Source: Adiantum capillus-veneris
Taxonomy: Eukaryota; Streptophyta; Polypodiopsida; Polypodiales; Pteridaceae
DNA length: 64,000 nt
Direction: 5' to 3'
NCBI GenBank assembly: GCA_014529385.2
Contig: CM043964.1
Coordinates: 9,065,497-9,129,496, forward strand
Made by a program: the position numbers and the translations under genes. Shown piece by piece: positions 45,271-57,290 of the stretch. The notes beneath the pieces are model-generated. The model was not told the origin of the DNA, did no database searches, and saw only the letters and a list, made by a program, of their open reading frames with translations. The stretch's first letter is position 1, and the number at the start of each line of letters is the position of its first letter.

Positions 45271-46193
45271 AAGTTGCTCTCTTGAAGTTAAGCAGGTGTT
45301 TCATCTATTAAAATGGGGGGCTTTCTTATCTTTTATTCCCAAAAACATTATCTCTCTTCTCAGTCAACAAATCTCTCTTTGTAAGCCTCTTTTAATTGGC
45401 TCATTTTTTGCCTTTTTTGGGCATAAAATGAGGTGTTTGTGACCCCTTGACCACGGGAATAGGGTGGGTGCAAGTGTCTTGTGGACCAAAAGTGGACAAG
45501 GCACTTGGCCATGCAGTGTGGACAGCTGGAAAAGGCACCCTCTCTCCCCAAGAGCCCATCAAGCTAAGCCTCGCAGCAAGTGATATACCTAATGGGTGCT
45601 CTCCCTTTAGCCTATATATCCCCCATTCTCACCTTTCTCCTTCTCATGTGGGATAATTACCCTAGCACATGGCAACTTCCTCCCCAATCCTCCCAACAAA
45701 TTTCCAGTTATTCCCCAAAGAAGAAGAACTTCTCGGACACCTTCCCCAAAGCATAACTTGCTACTTCGATCACTGAATGACACACCATAACACACAGCTT
45801 GGAGCCCATCATCTTGACTACTTCTAGAAATCTTGAATTTCAGAATTTCTAATTCCCATCATCAAGTTGGCCCCATTACCTTTGCTGCATGCAACTGCAA
45901 TCACTTTTTAAGTTGAGACCGTCCAATTCAGATGCTCATAACTCATGATGTACAAGTCCGATTCAAAGGCAATAAAGTATGGTTAAAAGTATTTAATATA
46001 AACCATGTCTTGGAGACTCAAACAATCCAAAACATCAGCACCCAAGCTTGGAAAAATCACACATTTGTACATGAATTTTGACATGGTAACTTCCAAGACT
46101 CGCAAGGCTATGTACACTTATACACATGAGGCTAGTGGACAAGATTTTTGGCATGACTTAATGACTTTATGCTCATCCAAAAAAATATTGACA
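45270..46193 (-). repeat. 3' LTR of element G (truncated at left)
   Basis: Matches 57510-58344 (for example 'ccttttttgggcataaaatgagg' and 'cttgtggaccaaaagtggac'). On the minus strand it begins TGTCAATATTTTTTTGG at 46193, preceded by GGCTAGGGGTGGTTGG (polypurine tract). The last ~220 bases, present in the 5' LTR at 57291-57510, are missing. Confidence 0.85.
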
Positions 46194-46289
46194 TAGCTTG
46201 CCAACCACCCCTAGCCTGCTTGATCATTCATGACAAGCAGAGGTCTCTAGGGTGAACAACTATTGTAGCTCATTCCTAGAAACCTCGTT

Positions 46290-47340
46290 TGCATTCTCAT
46301 ATGTTTTCACACTTTCTTCCTCCATTGATAGCATCTCATATGTCACAAGTGATATGTGCCATTGTCAAACTTATTCACAATAGTAAAAGGACCTTCCCAT
46401 TTGATTTGAAACCTTTTCAGAAAGGTATTGTCCAACTTACTATTGTATCGCAGCACCAGATCACCCTTTTCAATTCCTTTATCTTTCACACATGCATTAG
46501 CTTTTTAGTTGAGCCTTCTTTGACACTTCTTCATAGTAGCTTAAAGACAAAACTCTATCCAATTGCAAATATTGTAAATCCAACAACCTTTTCTGCCAAG
46601 TATTTGTTTGCCCTTCCCAATGACAACAATTTGAGTGCAAGAATCTCCACATCAATTGGCAATAATGCTTCCTTGCCATAAACCAAGTGGTAAGGAGAAA
46701 AGCATGTGCTTGTTTTGATAGCAGTTTTGTAGGCCTATGATGCACAAGGCAGCTCTGAATCCCAAGTTTTATCATGTGTCTGGGTCATCTTTGTCGAGAT
46801 CTTCACCAACTCTCCATTGAACCTCTCATTGAGACCATTGCATTGTGGATAATAAGGAGAATTGTACATTTACTGTATATTGAGCTTTTTGCATAGGAAA
46901 TCAAACAGCTCTCCTCTAAATCCCACTCCTCTATCAGAAAGTAATTCTAATGGCACACCAAATTTGCAGCATATATGCTCATATAAAAACTTTCCCATTT
47001 ACTTACTGTTAATCTGCTTGATAGATTTGGCTTCTACATCGTTACAAATAATACACTGCTGTCAAAATGTAAGCATTCCTTTCGCTAGTCATGGATAAGG
47101 GTCCAATAGCATCAAGACCCCATTTTTTAAACACATCAAAAGCTATAATTTTTTTTTATGATTTGGGCTTCAAAGTTATCTTTCCCATATTTTGACAAGG
47201 CAAACAAGACTTGCACCAATGGTTAACATCCCGCTGAATACTTGGCCACACATAGCCTTCTTGCCAAATTCTATGCAACATGATCTTCATGGCAATATGG
47301 CCTCCACATGATCCGTCATGATTTTCTTCCAACATCTTGT
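46290..47340 (-). pseudogene. INT: Element G integrase
   Basis: On the minus strand: zinc region near 47250-47180, then GVPLELLSDRGVGFRGEL with the second catalytic Asp near 46940-46890, SPYYPQCNGLNERFNGELVK with the catalytic Glu near 46860-46790, and SPYHLVYGKEALLPIDVEI near 46690. Several frameshifts, so no single long frame remains. Confidence 0.8.
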
Positions 47341-47353
47341 AGATTTCCTCTCT

Positions 47354-47986
47354 CTAGGGCACATGACGCAAAACCAAATCACTTCCTTTCATGTAAAGCA
47401 CATCATCAAGAATTTTATACTTTCTAGCTTTTCTTATAAAAGCATATGTTTTGGAGGATGGTAGACCTTCAGGTAAAACACCTATCAACAAAAAATCCAT
47501 GTTCTTTGATAACACGTCCCTCCCATGATATAAAGGGGCATTTGCCTTCAACAAAAACACACAAGTGATCATTTCTTGGGTAGCATCACAAGCTTCTTCA
47601 TTCTGAGACCTCTCAATATAGTGCAAACTCCATGCTTCAAACATTTTGATCAACGACTTCACCTTGAAGCATAAATTCTTCAATTTAGGATTCGTATTCT
47701 TCCATACTCCCAATACTTGCTTCATAACCAATAAGGCATCTTCTTTGATCTGTAATCGTCTAATTCCCAATTGTAAATCGATATGCAAACAACCTTCAAG
47801 AGCCATGTACTCTGCTTCATTGTTACTTTTTGCATCAAGTTTTAGCCCTTGTTTCCTTATAAGTTTTCCTTGTGCATTATAAATGACAATGCCTCCCGAA
47901 GCAACATCATGACTTCTTCGATAAGAGCCATCAAAATATAACAATGAAGCATCAACACCATATTGGTAAGTTTGGGAATTTCCCAA
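47354..47986 (-). CDS. aRNH: Element G second RNase H
   Basis: 210 uninterrupted codons. ASLLYFDGSYRRSHDVASGG (catalytic Asp), SNNEAEYMALEGCLHIDLQL (catalytic Glu) and IKEDALLVMKQVLGVWK (third Asp), then ERSQNEEACDATQEM. Similar in order and spacing to A 14570-14930. The stop at 47354 replaces the normal continuation into integrase. Confidence 0.85.
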   Translation of the reverse strand: MGNSQTYQYGVDASLLYFDGSYRRSHDVASGGIVIYNAQGKLIRKQGLKLDAKSNNEAEYMALEGCLHIDLQLGIRRLQIKEDALLVMKQVLGVWKNTNPKLKNLCFKVKSLIKMFEAWSLHYIERSQNEEACDATQEMITCVFLLKANAPLYHGRDVLSKNMDFLLIGVLPEGLPSSKTYAFIRKARKYKILDDVLYMKGSDLVLRHVP

Positions 47987-48099
47987 TTCCCACTTTCAAT
48001 AAGAGCTTAAGATTTGACCACATGGTTAAATCTTAGCCAAAGTTTTGAGAGCATGGCTCAGAAGATCTTCTCAAGTACTACCTTGTAAAAATAACTTGG

Positions 48100-49175
48100 T
48101 CTTAAAAAATAGTTTGAGATTTGTCCATATGGCCAAATCTTCAAGTCATTAGTGATTCCCAAATTGACTCGAAAGTCTCAAACTCTTCAATATGGTGTTC
48201 ATCAGATATGTCAAGCATCTCGACTTTCTTCTTTTGCACCACCTCTTCCTTAACCAAAATAAGAGTGTCTTTAGAAGTGAGTAAATCTGCCACGGTAGCC
48301 CAAGTACTCTCTTCTACCAAAAATGAGAACTGAAACTCTTGGAGTTCAATAACCCATTTCATCATTGTTTTTTATATATTTGAATCATTGAACATCTGAG
48401 GAAGCAATGAATAACTGGTGAGAAAAGTGAACGACTTTTGCAACAAGTAATGTTTGAATCATTTGCAAGCATAAACCATGCTCGTCATCACTAATTCAAT
48501 TTCACAGTAGTCTCTTTCATGAGGATTCTTCACTCTGTTAGCATAATGAACAGGCTTCATATACCGACACTCCTTCCCCTTTTACAATGACATGGCATCA
48601 TCTCCCACCGATGGATTAACATAAAACTCCTTTTCCCAGCCAGAAGCTTGCATAATGGGCAATGTACTCAAAACTTCTTTGACTCTATCAAAAACATCTT
48701 CAAAGTCACAAGACCACTCAAAGGGATCATTCTTAGTTGCTTACTCAAATAGATACAATAGTTGTGATGCCAAAGGTATGAAACAAGATAGATACTTAAC
48801 CTTTTGTATGAAAGTGGCTAACTGTCTGGTATCTTTTAGAGATGAAATCAACAACAAAGCCTCCACATTCTCTAGATCTACTTCAATCCCATTTTTTGAA
48901 ATTAAATGTCCAAGAATCCTCACCCTTGGCTGTGCCAAATGACATTTCTCTAGGATTCAATTGAACCCCCCATCCATCATATCTTGAAAAACTCATTTCA
49001 AGCTTTTGAACATGCTCTTTCCTTGAACTGTATACATAGACCTCATCTATGAATCCTTTGAAAAAATTCCCAAGGAATGGGGTAAGGACCCAATCCACTT
49101 TTCTCTTTTCTTTCAAAAACGCCCGACCCATTTGTCAGCGCAAAGATAGGCAGCAAAAGCAAAAACAACCCCATG
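48100..49175 (-). pseudogene. RT-RH: Element G: RT C-terminal part and first RNase H
   Basis: Minus strand 49131-48883 gives KRKVDWVLTPFLGNFFKGFI and DEVYVYSSRKEHVQKLEMSF (catalytic site reads I-D-E-V, so the second Asp is Glu), 48938-48741 the connection (RILGHLISKNGIEVDLENVE, KVKYLSCFIPLASQLLYL), and 48640-48480 the RNase H remains. 48365-48141 is the linker WVIELQEFQFSFLVEESTWA. The left side of the C insertion cuts it at WGCFCF. Confidence 0.8.
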
Positions 49176-49179
49176 GCGT

Positions 49180-50320
49180 TGTGAGCGGGATGGAAACACA
49201 CAGAATGCCTCTATAACAACCCGACACACACTCTTGGGAAGATACACACACACACTATGTGGCACCACTCGGCTTACACAACACACCTGGCCGAGACAGG
49301 GAACACACCTCTGGAGTGAGAGGAGAGAGACTATCCACTTGCCCACTCTACATAGACACACACACATACACACATCCAAAAAACTCAGCTCAAAAGAAGA
49401 GAATTTCTGATGTTTAGATACAATTGAGATTGGGCCAACACCAATGGGGCAAAAAACTCACACAATATGGGTAAAAGATACCAGATACAATCACAAATTG
49501 GAGTAGAAGCTTCGCTCATAGGAGAAACTTACACAGCCAAAACAACAGAAAAAGAGTGAGTAATTTGGCAAAATGGACAGTGCCATCGCGTCCGGAACGG
49601 CCCAAAACCCCAGTCTACAATGTCAAAGTGCTCAAATCCCACATCGGATGAGCAGTTTACGACCAAAACAGGCTCCAAAAACCCCAAAAACACACCTGCA
49701 GCTGTTCCTCCTCTCTTCTCCACGTTTTCTCTGGTCTTCCCTCTATTTTTTCAGTTCCCACACTTAGCTTTATTAGTTGGGCACACTTGGCCTTTTATAT
49801 AACCTCAAACGGACCCCGAACAGGCCAAAAACTGACCTCGCAGTGCATAGCTGTCACCTTTTTGTATCATCCGCACACCTGGCACTCAGTTGTTCTCAAT
49901 AATGCATCCCGCAACCACGTGAAGTGGCCCCAAAAATTGGTCCTCATGATGACCTTTCTGCATAAGTATCACAAGAAAACACCCACGTCTTGTCCGTACT
50001 TCTCCGTGTGCAAGTACTGACCCCATTCGACGTCCTGACGCCACTAGATGCCTTCTGACGCACCTGTTTACCTCATGTCATCGGCCCGCGGATAGCTTCC
50101 TCAAGAAGTTTTACACGACACCAACTCCTCATTATTGTAGAAAAAACACATTGATACTAGTAACGATGAAAATCGATGCACTATGTACACACTGTCCTAC
50201 CTGTACACATGTGGGCCCCACGTAACCACCTGGCTGTGGAAAATGGGCAATCCTTTATTCGATGCACCATGCATGGATATGTACATATGCGCAATTCCTT
50301 GCTCCAAAAAACTCCTGACA
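49180..50320 (-). repeat. 3' LTR of element C
   Basis: 1141 bases; CATGCATG near 50270 and TACGTGGGGCCC near 50215-50226 (minus-strand sense), as in A and B. Confidence 0.92.
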
Positions 50321-50371
50321 TAATTTGCCACCCGTTAGACTACTAGAGAATTCATGCTCAGCAGCACAACA

Positions 50372-51037
50372 CTAGTAGATGCTCATTCCACCTGGATCCC
50401 ACACAAAAACACTTGGCATTCCTTGCATGAAAAGCTTAATCAAGGTTCCACCTGGTTCCCAAGGAAAACCTGTAGAGATGCCATATATCAACTTTGCATC
50501 AAGAAAATCATCAATTACTTTGGCATAGACCAGCATATGCAAATTTATCTTCTTCTCCATAGCTGAGAGGTCTCCATTGATCATTTGTGTCATCAATTCT
50601 TTCTTCTTTGACAACTCAACCTTGGTTTGCATCAGCCCTTCAATCACTTCATAAGGCCCTTCACTTTCATCTTCAACCTCATTTGCAAATGCAACTAAAC
50701 CAGAATCTTGGATTTCTTTGTCCATCAAAACAAATGCAACATCAGCATCCTCATCACTGTTAGTAGTGCTATCACTGTCCTCATCTGTCACCGTGGAATA
50801 GTCTTCATCACTAGACTCATCCTCATCTTCATAAAGCTCCTCCAACCATTTCCTTGTGTCCATATTGTAAGCCTTCTTGGCACCTGTCTTTCCATAGAGG
50901 CTAATCGTACCACGTCTCCAATCTTGAACAACTCCCACTGCACGTAACCATGGTCTGTCCAGTATAATAGGATATGCTCCCAACCCCGCTGGCATCACAT
51001 GAAAATCAACCACTGCCTTTGCATCATATGCTTCCAC
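50372..51037 (-). pseudogene. Element C protease remnant and novel tail
   Basis: The frame at 51037-50372 begins after the deletion (MEAYDAKAVVDFHVMPAGLG), keeps YPIILDRPWLRAVG, the acidic stretch and the ~50-residue tail ending FVWDPGGMSIY. The protease Asp-Gly active site is gone, together with roughly 400 bases relative to B (38119-38531). Confidence 0.88.
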
Positions 51038-51039
51038 TT

Positions 51040-52258
51040 CTAAGCTCTCCTTTTCCTCTTGGCCTTGACATCCTCGCCTTCATGGCTCTTTCCTTTCTTC
51101 TTACTAGGACTTGGGGCACTTCTTTCTTCCTTTTCCTCTGTGGTCCTCTTCCCAATAGGCATCACTAATGTATCCTCTAGCTTTGATGCCTTCTCCAAGG
51201 TGACTACACTTAGCACTTTTGTCTTGCCCTTTTCCTCATGGGTTAGTCCATTGGTTCCTTCGTCTCCCTTAATTTCAATGCCATAATCATTTGACCTAGT
51301 TAGCACCTGTCTTGGCAATGGATACATGTCTCCCCCCTTCCTTGGTGGCTTATCACATTGCGGGCTGATGTGGCCCAACTCTCCACAATTATAACATGTG
51401 GGCGTCTGCCTCCAGAACCTACCATTACTTTGTCCAACACCATTCCTAGGTCTTTCTTCACCTCCTGGCTGATTCGCAAACCTCCCTCGACCTCGATTAT
51501 TTCCCACTTGACCTAGCATGTTTAGGCTGAGATTCTTCATTAAATCTACCACTTGCCTCATGTCTTGCCTTAGCCCATCATCTTGCACTGCTGTAGTGAC
51601 CACTGCTGGCATAACATGAGGAGTAACACAAACCACTGGTTCATGATGAACCCCTGGCATGCGACCTTGTAAAGAGTCCATAGGCTGAAATTCAGACCTC
51701 ATGGGCAAAGACTCCACCCCTAACTGGCTCATTTTCCTCAACTTCCACCCTTTGTTCCTTGCTACCTCCAATGCATCTTCATATGTCCTAGGCTTCTTTA
51801 GCTCCACTCTCCAATGTATATTCTCCCAAATCCCAACCAAGAACCTGTCCTTCTTCATCATGTCAGGCGGGGGTACCTCTGGTGCTAAGACCTTGCACAT
51901 CCGCTCCCATGCCAATGAGAACTTACGTATGTACGCATCTACTGGCTCACTTTCCTTTTGCACTAAAGCCTGTACTTCTTGGCACACTTTGTCAGGATCT
52001 TCTATCTTCACAAACTCCACTTCCAACCCATGCCTTAGATTGTCCCAACTCAATCTTATAGGTGGATCCGCTGCACGCAACTCCTCTTCAAATGTTTTGG
52101 ACCAGACTCGTGCATCACTCTTCAAACAAATTTGGAGAAGACGTAACATCTGCGCAGGGTCATGAATCTGGTTGCTAATGCAGGCAACCTCCATCGTTTC
52201 CAAAAAATCTTCCACATCTTCATCACTTCTTCCATGAAACTCAGGATAAGAGAAAGCC
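51040..52258 (-). CDS. gag: Element C gag
   Basis: The frame is open from upstream; the A-family start MAFSYPEFHG lies at 52258, giving about 405 codons to 51040. Contains DPAQMLRLLQICLKSDARVW, the basic region, and the zinc knuckle CYNCGELGHISPQC near 51402-51361. It ends in KAKRKRRA next to the deletion. Gag itself is intact, in contrast to A and B where stops or shifts break it. Confidence 0.9.
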
Positions 52259-52370
52259 ATGGCTACCCAAGTTACAATGCTTTGAGAACCCCTTTGAACA
52301 CAAGTGCAAGAACCCAAAACTTTTACTGACTCAATTTCCAGAAACTTCCATGGAGCTCAACTTTAGATAA

Positions 52371-52588
52371 GGACAAACACATGCACATCAAATGAGTTTT
52401 CATTGTTGATCATCGAAATTACAACAGGCAAATGACATTCCAAGATCTCTCGTAATCTTCTTGGCCCAAACATAAAGACTATGCACTACTGCAAAAAAAT
52501 CTTCCTGGACACATGAACATTTATATGGATTCTTTGAGTTAAATGAAATGGAGTGAATTGAGGGCCATTTTGATCATCCATTAAAGCC
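52371..52588 (-). pseudogene. Decayed upstream ORF of element C
   Basis: The frame MDDQNGPQF...VHVFVLI is retained on the minus strand except for a TAG at about 52490. Confirms the uORF belongs to all three A-family elements. Confidence 0.6.
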
Positions 52589-53319
52589 AACCATGCAGCT
52601 CCCAAGAAGGCACACCTGACTTATCCTCTGATTTTGTCAAAATTTCAGTAGCATCACAGCATAAATGGCTCAAAAGACCAAAAAACCAGCCATCACAACT
52701 CGGAAAAATTTTGGCAGAGTTTCCTCAAAAGTAGAGCAGTGAGAACCCAAAATATAGACTGTATATGTATGCATAAACTGCCAACAATAGAACTCGAGCA
52801 TCAAATAGGAATCACTAGTACATAGCCTATGGCGAGGTCACGAAAAGGGTGTTCCAGCTACCTGTATCACCAAAAGGATCTCCACATTTGAGAATCCCTC
52901 AGCTCAATAAAACCTCATGCTATCGACCCTCACACGAAGGCTAGTGCAAATCGCGTATAGTCAAGTCTTAGAAATGACTATCTTCCAGACCAAGTCTCAG
53001 AAATAGCTGGGACTGCCAAATAAAACCAATTCTGGCTCCACAAAGGCGTACAATGGCAGTTTCCACAAGTAACGTACAATCCAACAGACAATGCGCTCAA
53101 ACAGGCGCCAAGTGATGCATACCCACAACAACTGCAAGTGACACCACTGTTAGTATATCACTGTACTCTAGCTACATATACCTGTGTGAATCACTTGTAC
53201 CTACACATCTCCTTGTAACCTGTAACCTATAGTCTGCAACCTGTAATCCCGAATCTCGAAGCTTCAAGCTCGAAGCAGAAGGTACTCGAAGAAGTTCCTC
53301 CTTAGGGGCGCCAAAAGAA

Positions 53320-54462
53320 TGTGAGCGGGATGGAAACACACAGAACGCCTCTATAACAACCCGACACACACTCTTGGGAAGATACACACACACACTATGG
53401 GGCACCACTCGGCTTACACAACACACCTAGCCGAGACAGGGAACACACCTTTGGAGTGAGAGGAGAGAGACTATCCACTTGCCCACTCTACACACACACA
53501 CACACACACACACCCCCCCAAAAAACTCAGCTCAAAAGAGGATAATTTCTGATGTTTAGATACAATTGAGCTTGGGCCAACACCAATGGGCAAAATAGCT
53601 CACACAATATGGGTAAAAGATACCAGATACAATCACAAATTGGAGTAGAAGCTTCGCTCATAGGAGAAACTTACACAGCCAAAACAACAGAAAAAGAGTG
53701 AATAATTTGGAAAAATGGACAGTGCCATCGCGTCCGGAACGGCCCAAAACCCCAGTCTACAATGTCAAAGTGCTCAAATCCCACATCGGATGAGCAGTTT
53801 ACGACCAAAACAGGCTCCAAAAACCCCAAAAACACACCTGCGGCTGTTCCTCCTCTCTTCTCCACGTTTTTTCTGGTCTTCCCTCTGCTTTTTCAGTTCC
53901 CACACTTAGCTTTATTAGTTGGGCACCCTTGGCCTTTTAGATAACCTCAAACGGACCCCGAACAGGCCAAAAACTGACCTCGCAGTGCATAGATGTCACC
54001 TTTTTGTATCATCCGCACACCTGGCACTCAGCTTTTCTCAATAATGCATCCTGCAACCACGTGAAGTGGCCCCAAAAAGTGGTCCTCATGATGACCTTTC
54101 TGCATAAGTATCACAAGAAAACACCCACGTCGTGTCCATACTTCTCCGCGTGCAAGTACTGACCCCATTCGACGTCCTGACGCCACTAGATGCCATTTGA
54201 CGCACCTGCTTACCTCATGTCGTCGGCCCGCGGATAACTTTCTCAAGAAGTTTTACGCGCCACCAACTCCTCATTATTGTAGAAAAAACACACTAGTACT
54301 ATTAACGATGAAAATCGATGCACTATGTACACACTGTCCTACCTGTACACATGTGGGCCCCACGTAACCACCTGGCTCTGGAAAATGGGAAATCCTTTAT
54401 TCGATGCACCATGCATGGATATGTACATATGCGCAATTCCTTGCTCCAAAAAACTCCTGACA
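53320..54462 (-). repeat. 5' LTR of element C
   Basis: 1143 bases, ends CCGCTCACA on the minus strand; PBS follows at 53313-53300 (TGGCGCCCCTAAGG). Closely matches the 3' LTR. Confidence 0.92.
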
Positions 54463-54466
54463 GCGT

Positions 54467-55061
54467 GATAAAAGTAGTCTTTTTCCGGTTTTTAGGAGCA
54501 AGGATAAGCTAAAAATATTTGGAATAACCATCACAAACATTGTATCTTTCAAAGCCAGTCAATGCATCTAAAAGTTGATCAAATGAAAGGTAAAGTGTAA
54601 GGATCTTTCTTAGTCACTGTATTCAATGGCTTGTAATCAACGCAAGCTCTCCAAGGCCCATGTTTCTTTGGAGTGACCACTACAGGGCTCACCCATTGTG
54701 CATTATCAACTTGTACAATGAACTCTGCATCCAAAAGCTTATCCACTTCTTCCTTTAAAGCATTCATTTTCTCCTTATCCATCCTTATTGATTTTTGTCG
54801 TATTGGCTTTGCCCCTTCGACTAATTTGAGCTTCACAGCATCCCTAGAAGAATCCCTTATTTCTTGATATGAAGTGATGAAAAGATTTGGAAACCTGTCT
54901 AACATTGTTAAGTACTTCCTTCTTTCTCCTTGTGTCAAATCAGTACTCATCTTATTTTGAATCAACTCCTTCTTCACTAGAAATTCTTGTTTAGGTTGCA
55001 TCAACTCCTCAAGTTGCTCTAAATGGCTTGAAGCATTTATATTTCCTGACACTTGCAACAC
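54467..55061 (-). pseudogene. RT: Element G: N-terminal half of RT
   Basis: Frame 55061-54579 gives NLFITSYQEIRDSSRDAV, KLKLVEGAKPIRQKS, DAEFIVQVDNAQWVSPVVV and WRACVDYKPLNTVTKKDPYT. The frame is open until near the C insertion (54579), then a stop and shift lead to FERYNVCDGYSKYF and KKTTFIT, where C interrupts. Confidence 0.88.
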
Positions 55062-55079
55062 TTCACCAACTTCTCTCTT

Positions 55080-55795
55080 CTACTTATCGAGCAACAAGAA
55101 TGACACTTCACCCTCATCATTGGAACTGGAAGCAATGCTACTTTTTGAATCTTCAAAACTGTCTTCACTGGTAACTTCGGACTCATCATTTTCACTCACT
55201 TCTTCTAGTGCCAAAGGTTGCTTGGTAGTCATATCAAACACCCTCTTTTCACCCTTCCTACCATACACACAAATGATTGTTCCCTTGCTCAAATCTTGCA
55301 CAGCACCAATAGCTCTCAACCAAGGTTGTCCCAAAATGAGAGGAAAAGCTCCCAAGCCAGTTGGCATAACATGAAAATTTACTATAACCTTCACGTGAAA
55401 GACTTCAACTTCCAAATTCTTAATCAGCCCCAAACACTTCACTTTGGCATGGTTTGCTAGTGGAATCCAAAATTCAGACCTTCCGTATGTAATGCAACCC
55501 AGTCTCTCGACACATGACTGTGTGACCACACAAACTTGAGCACTCCATCAATGTAGGCCTCTCCCATGACCAAATCTTTTTGCCAAGCATTCACCACAGG
55601 AAAAATGTCGGGTAATTGTCCCACAGCCAACACTCTGACTTGTCCATGCTTTGGCTCTTTCTTTGGATTCACTAATGACTTCCACTGCCTTTTAAGTTTG
55701 GGCACCATGTTCATCAATTGTCCAAAATTACAATCTACTTTCCTCCCAATTAGGTCTTTCTTTAAACTATAAGTTGTTTGGCCTTCTCGCAAAGG
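55080..55795 (-). pseudogene. PR: Element G aspartic protease
   Basis: Frame 55792-55457: MREGQTTYSLKKDLIGRKVD and GQLMNMVPKLKRQWKSLVNP, as in A. The active site region reads AYIDGVLKFV (Asp-Gly with a frame slip). The frame 55529-55080 then gives VNFHVMPTGLGAFPLILGQP and WLRAIGAVQDL, plus an acidic tail ending VSFLLLDK. Confidence 0.82.
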
Positions 55796-56970
55796 TAAAT
55801 CTGCTACTTCAAATCGTCTCTATGAGGTCTTCTCTTCCTCTTGGATTTTTCATCTTTAGCTTTCTCTTTCTTTTTGCTAGGACCTGGAGCGGCATAGCCT
55901 TCCCTCTCTCTTTTACTTACGGGTAGCATATTTACTTCTTTCTTTTAAACCCATACAATACCCACATGACCACCAGAGGTTGAGGCATGATTTTCCTATT
56001 CAGTGCCTTGATCTCCCCGTGTATCCAATGCATAATCATTAGCCTTGTTAGGAATCTACTGTGGAAGTCGAAACATATCACCTCCCATCCTTGTTGGCTT
56101 TGAACAATAAGTGCTGATGTGACCAGGTTCACCACAATTATAACACGTAGGGATGACCCTCCTTTGTGACTCAAAGACACCTTGTCCACAACTTGCATTA
56201 TCATTAGGTTGAGTTTCACATGCCTGGGCCATTCCTCTACCACATCCATGACCACGAACACCTCCACTTTCAAGAACACTGATCTGGGATTCCTACATCA
56301 TGGTCATCATGTCTTGCATATTTCATTGTAGTTGTTCAGTATTAGCATCCCTTTGAGCAGTTTGGGCTCGAGCATTTGCTTATTTCCCTCATTTTGGCCA
56401 CCATTATTTTGCACAGGGACTGATTTCCCATACTCATTGAGTCTTTGAGCCTTCCATTCTTTCTCCCTAGCGATAGTGATTGCTTCCTCGAAGGTAGCAG
56501 ACCTTTTCAGCAGCTCAACTTTGAATTTTAGACTTTCTTTTAAGTTTTCCACAAAACAATCCTTTTTTAACATGGATCGATGGATTTCATTTCCCAAAGA
56601 TTGAGCCCATTTATCCCATAAACGGGTGAACTGCATGCTCAAAATCATCAACACTTTGATTAACCTTCAGAATGTACCCCAAAATTTCATGCCAAACCTC
56701 ATCATGCACTATAATGGATCACAATTGTGCCAAAAAATCTTGATCCACATGATTGTAGTCCAAAACCACCCCTAGAGTTTGTGCTTGCACCAGCTCTTCA
56801 TCATTTTGTAACCAAGGTTTTTCCTCATCATGTAAATTGTATTGCAACAGCCGCAACAATATAACTTGGTCTAGTATATTTTTCAGTAAGTAATTGACTT
56901 CCAATTTTTCAATAAAAGTCTGTGCATTCTCATTAGACAATCCATGAAGCTGTGGAAACTCGTCCGCCAT
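55796..56970 (-). pseudogene. gag: Element G gag
   Basis: Likely start ATG at 56970 (MADEFPQLHGLSNENAQTFI), aligned with MAFSYPEFHGRSDEDVEEFL of A/B. Contains ILLRLLQYNLHDEEKPW and ELLKRSATFEEAITIAREKE. Zinc knuckle CYNCGEPGHISTYC lies near 56145-56104. Stops and shifts at several points. Confidence 0.8.
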
Positions 56971-57267
56971 GTTTGATTTCCACAAAAACACTCACATGTG
57001 ATGTCGAAAGCTCAAGGGATGTCGATGGATTTCTTCAGTACCTAATCCACCTCACACTGCGTAACTCGGTCCCCTAGTTCTTGGCTTCACAAAACCTCAT
57101 GACCCTCCAAACTCTGCAATCCAATTATACAATACACAACCACCTCAAGTGTTGTCCACAATTTGCACATACATAGGCGGTTGTCCATAAGGACCCACAT
57201 CCCCTTTACATTCTCTGCCTACAGAATAGACATATTTCACAAGAATTGGAGCATAGTAGAATTTGCT

Positions 57268-57284
57268 CCTCCATGGGGGCACCA
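57268..57284 (-). promoter_or_regulatory. Primer binding site of element G
   Basis: TGGTGCCCCCATGGAGG on the minus strand, six bases after the 5' LTR end at 57291. Confidence 0.75.
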
Positions 57285-57290
57285 ATACGA

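Larger units (their letters stand above)
49180..54462 (-). mobile_element. Element C: pol-less Ty3/gypsy element inside the RT of G
   Basis: LTRs 54462-53320 (5') and 50320-49180 (3'), TGTCAGGAG...CCGCTCACA on the minus strand, PBS TGGCGCCCCTAAGG at 53313-53300 and target duplication GCGT at 49176-49179 and 54463-54466. Interior: A-family leader, decayed uORF, gag, then a deletion that removes the protease active site, and the same novel tail as B. Removing C and one GCGT restores the G sequence 'tttatcacgccatgggg', which aligns with 'tttattacgccatgggg' of element A near 13573. Confidence 0.93.
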
